Part shown: one piece after another, positions 1 through 8,800 of the stretch
Position numbering within the stretch: the first letter of the stretch is position 1
Layout of the letters: each line of letters begins with the position of its first letter
Assembly (NCBI GenBank): GCA_964392115.1
Contig: CAYMOU010000003.1
Coordinates: 1 to 55,494 of the forward strand
Direction of reading: 5' to 3'
Source of the DNA: CAYXWM01 sp964392115
GTDB taxonomy: Bacteria; Bacillota; Clostridia; Lachnospirales; WRBF01
Length of the DNA stretch: 55,494 bases
Position numbers and translations under genes: made by a program
Notes under the pieces: model-generated
The model's input: the letters and a program-made list of their open reading frames with translations, nothing else
The model's database searches: none
What the model was told of the DNA's origin: nothing

Positions 1-23
1 ACATAGTTGAATCTGTTGGGCAT
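1..23 (-). CDS. 5' end of an unidentified leftward gene (partial)
   Basis: Read on the minus strand, an ATG at 23-21 begins MPNRFNY and runs off the left edge. A GGAGA Shine-Dalgarno (SD) site at about 31-35 sits 7 bases upstream, a convincing ribosome-binding site. Only seven codons are visible, so no family can be assigned. It would be divergently transcribed from tadA. Confidence 0.5.
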
Positions 24-307
24 AATCGCATCTCCTTTTTTACAAAGGTATAAAATCCGAACTTATTTTGAATCCGGTCGTGGAAATCAAATTTATATAT
101 ACATATATTAACATTTATAAATTAGGAATGCAATATATTATATAAAATTTTCCGTTTTTTGATAAATTTTCTTGTACCGGAATTCGATAAAATTTAACGG
201 GGACTATACACAGGCGGTTGAACATAGTATAATGATTGACAATGATTAAAAAAATGTCAATATAGCCGGATGACTTCCGGTAATTTTATTGTTTTTGGGT
301 TGATGAG
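24..307. other. Divergent intergenic region upstream of tadA
   Basis: This AT-rich spacer of about 285 bp lies between the leftward partial gene and tadA. Apart from the tadA promoter candidate at 236-264, I see only AT-rich tracts and no RNA gene or repeat. Confidence 0.5.
236..264 (+). promoter_or_regulatory. Candidate sigma-A promoter for tadA
   Basis: TTGACA at 236-241, a 17-base spacer, then AATATA at 259-264. The -35 is a full consensus match and the -10 is moderate. The tadA start is 44 bases past the -10. Confidence 0.5.
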
Positions 308-757
308 ATGGATCACGAATACTTTATGAAAAAAGCATTGGAACAGGCTATGCTGTCCATGGAAAAAGACGAAGTTCCTATAGGTTGTGTTATAGTACAA
401 AACGAGCAAATTATAGCAGCCACCCACAACTTGAGAAACTCGGGCAAAAATTCCCTTTACCACGCAGAAATCCTGGCTATAGACAAAGCCTGCAACGTAG
501 TGGGCGATTGGCGTTTGGAGGATTGCTCCATATATGTAACGGTGGAGCCTTGCCCTATGTGTGCCGGTGCCATAATTTCCGCAAGAATGAAAAGCCTGAT
601 TTTCGGTACACGTAATTCAAAGGCCGGCTGTGCCGGTTCTGTTCTTAATATTTTAGATACCCCGGGCTTTAACCACCAAGCTGAAATTATAGAAGGTGTA
701 TTAAAAGAAGAATGCAGTCAGTTAATGTCATCTTTTTTCAAAAGGATGAGAACATAG
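308..757 (+). CDS. tadA: tRNA-specific adenosine deaminase TadA
   Basis: This enzyme converts A34 to inosine in the wobble position of tRNA-Arg(ACG) in the cytoplasm, so one tRNA can read several arginine codons. The 149-residue length is normal for the family. The cytidine-deaminase fold is marked by the zinc and proton-shuttle motif HAE near residue 57 and by PCPMCAGA near residues 86-93, which supplies two cysteine zinc ligands. The ATG at 308 follows a weak GATGAG-type SD. It is a single-gene unit, with its own promoter candidate upstream and a strong terminator straight after the stop. In many Firmicutes tadA is followed by the SRP RNA and dnaX, and neither is present here. Confidence 0.95.
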   Translation: MDHEYFMKKALEQAMLSMEKDEVPIGCVIVQNEQIIAATHNLRNSGKNSLYHAEILAIDKACNVVGDWRLEDCSIYVTVEPCPMCAGAIISARMKSLIFGTRNSKAGCAGSVLNILDTPGFNHQAEIIEGVLKEECSQLMSSFFKRMRT

Positions 758-762
758 GAACA

Positions 763-803
763 AAAAACGGCTTCCCGGTTGAATGATAGGGAAGCCGTTT
801 TTT
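763..803. terminator. Bidirectional intrinsic terminator between tadA and the DUF3786 gene
   Basis: An 11-bp perfect stem (766-776 with 789-799, AACGGCTTCCC type) has a 12-base loop. It is flanked by an A-run on the left and a T-run on the right, so it can end both tadA and the convergent gene at 810-1433. Confidence 0.9.
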
Positions 804-809
804 ATATGA

Positions 810-1433
810 TTACACGGGCGATGTTGCCCCTGCCGCCTCTGATACAGTTTTAACAAAACATCCGCATAAAAACGCAAGCTGTTCGAATTCCATGAATTTA
901 CCGGCGTTACTATCCAACATCAGTTTTATTTCAAGAGGAAATTCGTCGTCTGCTGCTGTGTAGGTTATTTTAATAGGTATTTTGGGTAATATTGCGTATG
1001 TCCAAATAAGCATATCTTTTCGGGTTGATTTTTGCGGTATTGCTCCCAGGCTTTTTAATGCCCGGTCGAATCCGCCCGAGTCATTTTCGAACTTTCGAAT
1101 AAGCGGAGCAGTCATCCAAGAGGTTGGCTCTCCGTTGCCGCCAATTGAGCCGGGAACGAAAGAATGAAGCATATTGTATGAATAAGTGGGTTCGCCACTG
1201 CCCTTTGATGTTATGTAATAAATAAGTATACTTCTTATATTGGGGTCAGACGGCATACCGTCCGAAGCAAATACCCCTGTCGAATTTATTCCATACTCTC
1301 TGCCCAAAAAATTTATTCTTAATTCTCCTGAACAGGGTGGATTTATGCCTAACCGTTGGGCAGATTCACAGAAATCACAAGTGGCAAGTTTATGCTTAAC
1401 GGCTTCATAGGTGGCTTCATATCCCTTTGGCAT
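810..1433 (-). CDS. DUF3786 domain-containing protein
   Basis: A 207-residue protein matching my recollection of the DUF3786 family: an N-terminal region with a CDFC pair near residues 19-22, a central ILIYYITSKG segment, a FVPGS segment, and a C-terminal stretch with PKIPIKITY and DDEFP motifs followed by a conserved LDSNA. The family is found in strict anaerobes, sometimes near corrinoid or methyltransferase genes. Its function is unknown. The ATG at 1433 is preceded by GCGGTGAT about 7 bases upstream, a plausible ribosome-binding site. The gene follows a secreted stalk-domain gene on the same strand and converges on tadA. No methyltransferase genes are nearby, so context gives no functional clue. 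Confidence 0.75.
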   Translation of the reverse strand: MPKGYEATYEAVKHKLATCDFCESAQRLGINPPCSGELRINFLGREYGINSTGVFASDGMPSDPNIRSILIYYITSKGSGEPTYSYNMLHSFVPGSIGGNGEPTSWMTAPLIRKFENDSGGFDRALKSLGAIPQKSTRKDMLIWTYAILPKIPIKITYTAADDEFPLEIKLMLDSNAGKFMEFEQLAFLCGCFVKTVSEAAGATSPV

Positions 1434-1472
1434 ACAGACAAATCACCGCTTTCAAAATACTTTATAAAATTT

Positions 1473-1519
1473 CTACCCCTATCCGGCTTTTTGCAATGTA
1501 AAAGCAGTTTTAGGGGTAG
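1473..1519 (-). terminator. Hairpin downstream of the stalk-domain gene
   Basis: CTACCCCT at 1473-1480 pairs with AGGGGTAG at 1512-1519. A nested GCTTTT/AAAAGC stem lies inside. On the minus strand it is followed by an imperfect T-rich stretch, so it may be a weak terminator or attenuator between 1542-2840 and 810-1433. Confidence 0.4.
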
Positions 1520-1541
1520 AGTTTATTCTTTTAAAGTAAAA

Positions 1542-2840
1542 TTATTTTACGGTAAAAATTATCTTTCCGTTTTCTACTATGACAGCCTCTTGGTCGGGTA
1601 ACATTAATTTAAACATAGACAGGGGCACATAGGTTTTGGAATCTATAAGCATAGGTGCCACGTTAAGGTTATGAGCGGTAGAATCTACGTAATATTTATC
1701 GGTACCTACGGAAAAGGCTACATTTAAAGCACCTTTTGATAAGGAAACGGAATTTGTTGCGGAATTCCAACCTACGGTAAAGCCCAGTTTTTCAGCCACT
1801 TGTCTTAAAGGAACCATAATGTTGCCATTTTTAACGGTAATAGAGCCGGTCATGTTTAAGGCTTGGCCGTTAACCTCGATAGCGTATACCAATAATTGGT
1901 TTATATTGTATTCTATATCCGCCAAATTAACGTCCGGATTGCTTTGGGTAAGTCTTTCTATAACTTTGTACATAAAATTACGGCTTACCTGTTGGTTGTC
2001 TAAAGCTGCAATTTCTTCTTGAGTAGCCAAGCCAAGGGCTACGGCTTGTTGTGTGTAGCTACCGTTTGTGCCGGCTTTGTTGATGGTTTTTAAAATGCAT
2101 CCCAAAAATTCTTCGGCATTTAACTGACCAACTTCGTGTATCATTACGGAATCTTTCTTGGTGGTCTCATTGGGTTTGCTTACAGCCGGTGTGGGTAATA
2201 CCACAACTTTGGTTGCTGTAGCTTGTGCCGGAATGCTTAAAGTCATAAATTCAAACCAAGCGAAAAGCGGTGTGCCTACTTTAATATCGTCAAGAGTAAT
2301 TATTTGTTTTGTTTTGTAAGGCATTAAGGTCAAATCGGCAGGTATGGTTATTTGATATTGGTGGTCTTCGCTGATTACGGTTATGCTGCCGTCGTTGTTT
2401 TTACTTACTTCACCCACGGTTATAAATTTTGCCGGAGCGGTGTTTTGTTGGATATTTCCGATTATAGCTGTTGCTGCCGATTGCGGCGGAATGCTTCTGG
2501 TCATTGCTTCTGAAAAGTAAGCAAAAATTGTGTCGCCGATTTTTAAGCTATCCAAATTAAGCGGTAAGCCTGTAGTGTTGTCTATAGCCACTGTTTCCGG
2601 TGAAATATTTAAAGTCAGTTCCGGAAAGCGTTCGTCGCCGGTTTCAAAGGTAATTTGATTTTCATTTTTTTCGATAATTTTGCCCATGCCTGTGGGCAGC
2701 GGTGTAGGAAATTGGGCCACGTCTGTTACTGATGTAAGGGGTGCTTGATTTGCTGTATTCGCTTCTTGGCCGAATACAGATATGCTTGTCAACATGGTTG
2801 CACCTAAAATAATTGCTATTGTTTGTTTCATCTTTTTCAT
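1542..2840 (-). CDS. Secreted protein with C-terminal copper-amine-oxidase-type stalk domain
   Basis: A 432-residue exported protein. Residues 1-25 form a signal peptide (KKMKQ, a hydrophobic core, then VFGQEA). The C-terminal ~100 residues match the stalk domain often called Cu_amine_oxidN1, with the typical MVPLRQVAEKLGF and YVPLSMF segments. This domain is common on clostridial exoproteins and carries no oxidase activity itself. The middle holds two related segments of about 75 residues (about 53-130 and 139-215), each ending in a similar run (SIPPQSAATA versus SIPAQATATK), so it appears to contain an internal duplication. The start is supported by CGGAGGA about 7 bases before the ATG at 2840. 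Its role is unknown, probably in or on the cell envelope. Confidence 0.8.
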   Translation of the reverse strand: MKKMKQTIAIILGATMLTSISVFGQEANTANQAPLTSVTDVAQFPTPLPTGMGKIIEKNENQITFETGDERFPELTLNISPETVAIDNTTGLPLNLDSLKIGDTIFAYFSEAMTRSIPPQSAATAIIGNIQQNTAPAKFITVGEVSKNNDGSITVISEDHQYQITIPADLTLMPYKTKQIITLDDIKVGTPLFAWFEFMTLSIPAQATATKVVVLPTPAVSKPNETTKKDSVMIHEVGQLNAEEFLGCILKTINKAGTNGSYTQQAVALGLATQEEIAALDNQQVSRNFMYKVIERLTQSNPDVNLADIEYNINQLLVYAIEVNGQALNMTGSITVKNGNIMVPLRQVAEKLGFTVGWNSATNSVSLSKGALNVAFSVGTDKYYVDSTAHNLNVAPMLIDSKTYVPLSMFKLMLPDQEAVIVENGKIIFTVK

Positions 2841-3027
2841 TTTTATATCCTCCGTTATTTTTAATGTAATTACCGGTAACTTTGAAGTTGTAGTGCTGTT
2901 GGGTTATAACTATAAAACGCAGGGTAGCTTAAAAAGTTCCGCTTTAATAAAAATTATTGCAGAAATTTTTGTAGCCCCACCGGATTAATATTTCCCTAAT
3001 TTGATAAATAATGTATTTTTCATAAAT

Positions 3028-3159
3028 TTATTTATTAACCCGGTAATACAAAGCCATTATAAGAAAAGCCAAGACCATAGTATCTGTAAAAATTGTGTCC
3101 TCTTCGCAATATTCTCTGAACTGTAGGGGTATATCATAAGGGTGCTTGGGATAAGGCAT
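3028..3159 (-). CDS. Small unknown protein, 43 residues
   Basis: An ATG at 3159 on the minus strand opens 43 codons ending in TAA at 3028-3030. The SD site is strong (CCGGAGGTGG, with GGAGG 6 bases from the start). The peptide starts MPYPKHPYDIPLQF, continues with an acidic CEED stretch, and has a hydrophobic second half (MVLAFLIMALYY) ending RVNK. That suggests a short helix that could associate with the membrane. I do not recognise it. The quality of the ribosome-binding site is the main reason to call it real. It is read toward the stalk-domain gene and could be cotranscribed with it. Confidence 0.5.
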   Translation of the reverse strand: MPYPKHPYDIPLQFREYCEEDTIFTDTMVLAFLIMALYYRVNK

Positions 3160-3432
3160 AATCCACCTCCGGATTATAATTTAGGGTGGTCATAGATTTA
3201 AAAATACGGCCGGGTCTGCGGAGGATATAAAGAACTGAATAAATTGCCGAAACGACTTAGGAAGAATCTAGTGGGTTTGGTATATTCTTATAAAAAACAG
3301 TTGCCCATAGGGTATTATTCTTTCAGTAGTGTTAACAGACGTGTTTGGCAGTTACATAAAGTTCGGCCATTTATTACTTATAGCTTTTCAAGGGCTGTTA
3401 TGTTATATTTTTATAGTAAATATTACGGTACT

Positions 3433-3530
3433 ACTAATTCCATTTAAAACAGTAGGTAAAAATTTGCAATTTAGACAAAGATTCAAGTATAATTTGCAAA
3501 TTTTTATCCTTCATTAAATATGGAATTAGT
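3433..3530 (+). repeat. R1 palindromic repeat, copy A (98 bp)
   Basis: Ends are imperfect inverted repeats: ACTAATTCCAT at the left, ATGGAATTAGT at the right. An inner pair of AAATTTGCAA-type arms lets most of the element fold into one long hairpin. Other copies are at 26573 (inverted), 37295 and 55365, with a fragment at 35109. Confidence 0.85.
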
Positions 3531-3605
3531 AAAAGGTATTTTACGTAATTTCCGAAGATTGGGTGTCGGGGATTGCATTTAAAAGAAACTCAAGGGGGCA
3601 TTTTT

Positions 3606-4022
3606 TTGCAAGCCGAAAAAGAACAACGTACATATTTGGACACCTATGTTTTATATATCAGACCTAAATTGATGCAAATAGACTTATTGGTGAAAACCAG
3701 CGAGGACTTTATACCGCCTGAGGAAATGTCCGAAGCGTTGAACTTGTCTTTGGACGAAGTAAACCAAATAATGAAATATAAGCATATGGATTCCATTACC
3801 AGAAGCAACTTTACCATACTTATGGAAAACGGCAGTTCACAGATTTGCAAGCTTTACCAGCGAGAAAAGTATTGCGGCTCGCCTTATTTTTATTCTCGTG
3901 ACGAAATAGCCTATATTTACGATATAGACATTGATAAGGTTAATGCCGGCTGTGACAGATTGCAGGTTAAGGAGATTACACCCTTTACCCTGCCTATGGT
4001 TTTGGCGGAAATCAGCCTGTAA
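3606..4022 (+). CDS. Unknown protein with two helix-turn-helix-like segments
   Basis: I do not recognise this protein. The start is set at a TTG at 3606, because AAGGGGG at 3592-3598 lies 7 bases upstream, giving 138 residues. An upstream in-frame ATG at 3573 lacks a ribosome-binding site. Two similar stretches, EEMSEALNLSLDEVNQIM (about residues 40-57) and SRDEIAYIYDIDIDKVNAGC (about 96-115), each look like a short helix, turn and helix, as in tandem winged-helix or HTH domains. There is no signal peptide or membrane segment. It stands alone: an R1 repeat lies upstream and a terminator downstream. A regulator is possible, but this is inference from shape only. Confidence 0.65.
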   Translation: MQAEKEQRTYLDTYVLYIRPKLMQIDLLVKTSEDFIPPEEMSEALNLSLDEVNQIMKYKHMDSITRSNFTILMENGSSQICKLYQREKYCGSPYFYSRDEIAYIYDIDIDKVNAGCDRLQVKEITPFTLPMVLAEISL

Positions 4023-4066
4023 TTATGCTATTGCTTGCAGAACACCGCCATATATCTATGAAACCT

Positions 4067-4117
4067 AAGGGACAACACGTAAACCTAATTATTGGGTTTA
4101 CTTTGCTGTCCCTTTTT
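4067..4117 (+). terminator. Terminator of the unknown gene 3606-4022
   Basis: AAGGGACA (4067-4074) pairs with TGTCCCTT (4107-4114), with an inner GTAAACC/GGTTTAC-type stem, followed by a short T-run. Confidence 0.75.
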
Positions 4118-4396
4118 GCTTTTGTGGGATAGAGATTGGTTGGATGGCATTGGCTTAATTTCATAAATAAAACACATTACATAATAACCGGTTTAGGTTT
4201 ATATATGACAGACAAATTAATTTAGTGTATTTTTATGTAAAGTTGGATTTGGTTTAGCAGTCTGTGATTAATTGTTAGAACAGATTAGATTGAAGGAAAT
4301 CAAACTCTGATGTATACTTATTTTTAGGCTGATTTTTCCATAATTTCAATAGCAGCCCTTATACGCCTGCTCTTGTGTGATTGGAGGATAATAAAA
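4118..4396 (+). other. Leader region of the HXXEE gene
   Basis: About 280 bp of AT-rich sequence. I see no clear repeat, RNA gene or consensus promoter here. Confidence 0.4.
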
Positions 4397-4954
4397 ATGC
4401 TTGCAGCTTTATCAAAAAATCAAAATTGGGCAAAGTTATGTCCGTTTTTCGGTATTATCACTACTTTTTTGATATTGTTTTTCTTTAATATAAATACTCC
4501 TGCTTTTTGGGCATTTTTCAATATTCCGCTTTATATGTTTCATCAAACGGAAGAACATTTGTGGCCGGGTGGGTTTAAAGAATATATAAACAATGTAATC
4601 AATCACGGCGAAGAACGCCTGACAGATTTTAAGGTATTTCTGATAAATATTTTGCTTGTATGGCTGGCATTTGCGATTTTTGGGGTTTTGGTATGTTTCA
4701 ATATTGGGTTTGGGCTTTTGATTGTAATTTTCAGCATAATCAACTGTATGGCACATATAGGCATGGCCGTAAAGACGAAACAATATAACCCGGGGTTGGT
4801 GATGGCTACCCTACAGTTCCTGCTTTCGATTTTTGCGTCATACTTTATTACTTATACCGGGCTTAATAATGCCCTTTGGTGGTGGTCGGGTTCAATACTG
4901 TTTTCTGTCTTGGTACATATTATTCTTCTTAAAGTTGTTATGACGGCCAAATAG
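4397..4954 (+). CDS. HXXEE domain membrane protein
   Basis: An integral membrane protein of 185 residues with the family signature HQTEEH (His49 to Glu53) followed by LWPGGF, at the end of the first hydrophobic block. At least four or five hydrophobic segments are visible (about 17-31, 36-48, 80-105, 108-125, 135-152 and 160-180). The HXXEE family has no established biochemical role. The His and Glu residues suggest metal binding, but that is inference. The start is moved to the ATG at 4397 because GGAGG at 4383-4387 lies 9 bases upstream. A strong terminator follows, so it is monocistronic. Confidence 0.85.
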   Translation: MLAALSKNQNWAKLCPFFGIITTFLILFFFNINTPAFWAFFNIPLYMFHQTEEHLWPGGFKEYINNVINHGEERLTDFKVFLINILLVWLAFAIFGVLVCFNIGFGLLIVIFSIINCMAHIGMAVKTKQYNPGLVMATLQFLLSIFASYFITYTGLNNALWWWSGSILFSVLVHIILLKVVMTAK

Positions 4955-4991
4955 TCAATCCATATAAAAACAACGTACGTAATTAATATTT

Positions 4992-5025
4992 AAAAGAGCA
5001 TTGTCCCATGAACAATGCTCTTTTT
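4992..5025 (+). terminator. Terminator after the HXXEE gene
   Basis: The AAAAGAGCATTGT / ACAATGCTCTTTT stem has a 7-base loop and a T-run. An almost identical hairpin occurs at 5755-5789. Confidence 0.9.
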
Positions 5026-5043
5026 GTGTTTATAGTAGTTCTA

Positions 5044-5130
5044 CTTAAAAAAGACAACACCTTGGGGGAGAAAACCTTTTTTCATACGGCGAAAAAAGGT
5101 TTTCTCCCTCAAACTCCCTCTTTCCAAAAA
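5044..5130 (-). repeat. R2 hairpin repeat, diverged copy in inverse orientation
   Basis: On the minus strand it reads like the R2 consensus: GAGGGAGTTTGAGGG, then a long stem GGGAGAAAACCTTTTTT / AAAAAAGGTTTTCTCCC, then CAAGGTGTTG. It lies between the convergent HXXEE and DUF523 genes, unlike most copies, which precede a gene start. Confidence 0.7.
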
Positions 5131-5181
5131 AGGCGAATATAAAATCGTGTATTCGATTTCAAAGTAGTTTACTATAATAGA

Positions 5182-5604
5182 CTATTCGTTAAACTCTTCC
5201 GCATCCATAAGCTTTATGCCCTTTTCCTTTAAGGCTAGGGCGTATATACCCATGCCGGGTATAAGTTTTCCGCTGAAAGTACCGTCGTATATTTGATTAA
5301 CGCCACAGGTAGGGCTACGGGATTGGAGTATGGCTAAGTCTATATCTTGCCCTTCTGTAATTTTTAAGGCTGTTAGGACGTTGTTTCTGTAAAGTTCATC
5401 TACGTCTTTGCCGTTTTTTGTGGTAATTCTGCCGTTGACGATTTCAACGGAATCTCTGGGTACACCCTGCCCGTCGGGTGCTTCCGGGCAAACGGGGATT
5501 ACTTCTTTGTCCTTTGTAAAATCTACTATGGCTTGATTAAAATTATTGCCACCGTTGTATTTGCAGTTTATGCCTAAAAGACAGGCACTGACCAAAACTT
5601 TCAT
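5182..5604 (-). CDS. DUF523 family protein
   Basis: This 140-residue cytoplasmic protein matches DUF523 (YbbK-type) along its full length. It begins with VSACLLGINCKYNGG, then has VCPEAPDGQGVPRDSVE and SRSPTCGVNQIYDGTFSG. The conserved cysteines at about 8, 14, 39 and 100 suggest metal or sulfur chemistry, but the biochemical role is not known to me. An AAAGGAGATATT ribosome-binding site precedes the ATG at 5604. The gene and its flanks lie between two near-identical terminators (4992 and 5755). Confidence 0.9.
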   Translation of the reverse strand: MKVLVSACLLGINCKYNGGNNFNQAIVDFTKDKEVIPVCPEAPDGQGVPRDSVEIVNGRITTKNGKDVDELYRNNVLTALKITEGQDIDLAILQSRSPTCGVNQIYDGTFSGKLIPGMGIYALALKEKGIKLMDAEEFNE

Positions 5605-5675
5605 AATATCTCCTTTGATTGTGGAAAAATATAATCTAGAAAGTGGGTTTGAGTGAAGGTTTGTGATGGACGGAA

Positions 5676-5706
5676 TAGCGGCCGGAGCAGAACCCCGATC
5701 CTACAG
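5676..5706 (-). repeat. R3 short hairpin repeat, copy 1
   Basis: GCGGCCGGAGCAGAACCCCG then ATCCTACAG is the complement-orientation form of the CTGTAGGGTCGGGGATCTGC type seen at 36981. Other copies are at 13701, 41818 and 42005. Confidence 0.7.
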
Positions 5707-5754
5707 TTGTTGAGATTTCCGCTGTTATGTCCGGGATAGTCACTCAATGGTTAT

Positions 5755-5789
5755 AAAAAGAGCATTGTCACATGAACAATGCTCTTTTT
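5755..5789 (-). terminator. Terminator of the M14/SLH gene
   Basis: A 14-bp stem, AAAAAGAGCATTGT / ACAATGCTCTTTTT, has A- and T-runs on both sides. It ends the leftward gene at 5812-10659 and could also act on the plus strand. It is nearly the same sequence as the hairpin at 4992-5025. Confidence 0.85.
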
Positions 5790-5811
5790 GTGTTTATTTG
5801 ATTCAATTTTA

Positions 5812-8800
5812 TCAGCCGATAAAGCCCAATGCTTTGCACATTCTGACCAAAACTGCGGCAGCTTGCGCTCTTGTGGTGGTTTCTTTGGGGCTGAAGTTGT
5901 TTCCGCCGGTACCGTTCATGATGTTCATGTCGGTTACAGCCTTTACATCGTTTGTATAGGCGGTATTAATGCTTGCGGCGTCGTTGAAGGTAAGTGCGTT
6001 GTCTTGAGGTTCGGGGTTTTTGTTGATTGAAATTACAGCTGATAACATACTTGCCATTTCTTCTCTTGAAATTGGACGGTTAGGCTCAAATTTGTCTGTT
6101 GCAAATTTGATAAGGCCCAATTCTTTGGCTTTGCTTACCGCCTGGAAGTAGTACTTGTCTGCTGCAACGTCGGAGTAAGGTGCTGTTTCGTATTTAACGG
6201 TAGCACAATCCAAAGCGTTAATAAGCATTTGAGTAAATTCCGCACGGGTTACGTCTTTATTGGGTTCGTAAATTCCGTTACCCATACCGTTAACCAAGCC
6301 TTTGGTTGCGGCTGTATCTATAAGTTCTTTGCCCCAGAAGTTATTTGCAACGTCGGTAAAGGTTACCTTGTTGTTTGTAACTATATAGGTGCTGTTGGAT
6401 TGAGATACTATGGTAACTGCCGGTTTGCCGTTTACAAGTTCAGCTTTATGGCGAACAAAGCTTGTGGTCTTGGTTTCGGGATTGTATCTGAATACGCCCA
6501 AAACTTCCGGAAGGGCTTTGATTTCCTTGGGCAGATAAACTGTTCTGCTTACAGGTTTGCTAAAGTTGTTAAGTTCGCCTATAATCTTTCCGGTTTTGGT
6601 GTTTACCAGTTCTACTTTAAAATCGTAGCTTAATTTGAACTCGTTATCTTCTTCGGAAACTTCGGATTCAGTGTTTTGCATGGTTACCTTTACGGAAGTA
6701 TCGTTAGCGGATACCTTTGCATCTTTTATCAAAGAGTCAAAGTTAGCTGCGGTAGAAACAATGCTTGCCGGTAAGGCATAGGTGCAGAATGAAGTTTCGA
6801 TGTTGATTGTGAAATCTTTGTTGGCGTTATCTATCTTTGTTAAGTTTTGAGTAGGTATGTTTACGCCCACCGCTTGGTCGGAAGCTTCTGTGGTGTTTAC
6901 TTTTACGGTTGTGCTTTCTTTTGTTGTATCCACAGATGATAAATTAACGATTTCGACTTTGGTACCGGTGTCTCCGGTGTTACCGGTGGTTGTGTTGCCG
7001 GTGGTTGTTCCTCCGGTAGTAGTGTTGTCGTTAGTGTAATCATCGTTTGAACGTGTTCTTGCCTTTAATATATGGCTGAAAGTTTTGCCGTTAATGTCGG
7101 TTACAGTAAGCCTAAAAGTGTATTCTCTGCCTGCTTTTAAGTCTGAATGAACTACTGTAGCACTTGTTCCTATGCTTGTCCATTCTTCACCGGTCTTAAC
7201 TTCCCATAAGTAATCACGTGCTTGCATAGTTGGGGATACAAAAGCTTTAAGGTTTAAGCTTTTGGTAGTTGCAGATTCTCTAACAGCCTCACAGTATGGT
7301 GCAGCCGCTAAGAACAATGCATTTGCCAACATATTGTATTGAGATTGGTTATGCGCCTTATTGATTATGTTATTGGCGAAGAGTGTAACATGAGCCTTGC
7401 CGGAATCGCCTAAGTAATTACCTTCTGCCGCCAAGATACTGCCTTGAATGTTTGCTTTATTGTTGTAGCTCCAGCCTGCAATAAAGAAGGAATCATAATC
7501 CGCAGCGTTTTGGGTGCGATTGTCGGAGGCTACTTTCATAAGTACTTTTGCTGTGTTGGGTATTGCATTTATGTAATAACTGTTTACGGTATACATGGTA
7601 TCCATTCTGTTGTAGTGAGGAGTTACCATGCTGTCGTCGGAGTAAGTACCTTTTACCAAAGCTTCGAATCTGGCATTACCGCCGGTACCGGTGCTTTTGT
7701 CGGTTGCGGTTAAGCCATATCCTACGTAATTGTATTTACGAGCGGTTTCCACAGAGTTCTTGCCTATGGCTACCAAGCCTAAGCCTGATTTAAGTTTAGC
7801 GGTTACATCGGTATCATTGTTGAATGTAACTACAGAGTTAACGCCTTCGGTTTCTTTGTAGAAGAAATCTTGGTTTCTTACAAAACCGAGTTTTTCAAAT
7901 ACAAATGCAGATTCACTTGCGCTGCCGTATACAGTGAATTTGGGCATTTTAATGAGCTTGATTGTATCTGCCTCCAAAGCTGCTGTTGCTTGGGCTTCGC
8001 CATATAAACCTGCGCTGTAGGTGTTAAAGTCAGCTTTTGTCATATAAAAATCGCCTTTAACGCCTTTGCCCTCAACGTTTTCGGAAAGCATATAAACCTC
8101 TTTGCCTGCTTTTAAAGCTTTTACTACCATTTTTATTACGTCATGGTTATTGTTCGTTACTACAACCATGTCTTCGGTTCCGGTAACTACGGCTTGAGGA
8201 GTAGTTATTGCAGTTTCAGCGGCTATAATATTGTTTTCATTATAGTTTGCAGCAGTGGTTTTTCCTGTAAATACACCGGCTGTATGTATCGGAATTGCAT
8301 CTAACCCTCTTAACTGCGGGAAGCTCATTATCAATTCCGCATAAGGTCTGATACTAAAGGTAGAAGCATCAAAACCGGGAGAGAGAACAGTATTTGCTAT
8401 GTCTCTGTTGCCTTGGTGCATATTAACAATATAAGTTCCCGCAGGATAGGTCTTTCCGTCAACGGTAACTTCTGCGGTAGTTTTTTCAACCATAACCTGA
8501 TTACGGGTTAAGTATTTAACCATATTGTATGCTTCAAGAACATTGTATTGATTTTCGTTGTCTGTAGGTATGATGTAGTATTCCGGGAAGAAGCTTTTAT
8601 CGCCGTCTCTGGGTCTGCCAACTACATTTCCAAAATAATCTTGGAAGTATTTGTCTACAAGTTCTTTCCTATCTTCGTTGGCTACGCCACGGCGTTTGTA
8701 TTCCAGCTTATTATCTACATAATCATCAAACTTGGCATACAATTCTCCCAACATGGCATAGGAGGCTTTTTCCATCATTAAAACGTCCTCAATATTACCA

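Larger units (their letters stand above)
2841..3605. other. 765-bp gap with one small ORF and one R1 repeat
   Basis: The gap between the stalk-domain gene and the unknown gene at 3606. It contains the small minus-strand ORF at 3028-3159 and repeat R1 at 3433-3530. The rest is AT-rich, and I see no clear RNA gene in it. Confidence 0.6.
5605..5811. other. Intergenic region with R3 repeat
   Basis: A 207-bp spacer containing an R3 copy (5676-5706) and the terminator at 5755-5789. The DUF523 promoter should lie here on the minus strand, but I see no clear match. Confidence 0.5.

Noticed and set aside
3244..3447. 67-codon plus-strand frame before repeat R1
   Set aside because: The GGAGG lies about 20 bases from the start, and the frame runs into the repeat; composition is not protein-like.
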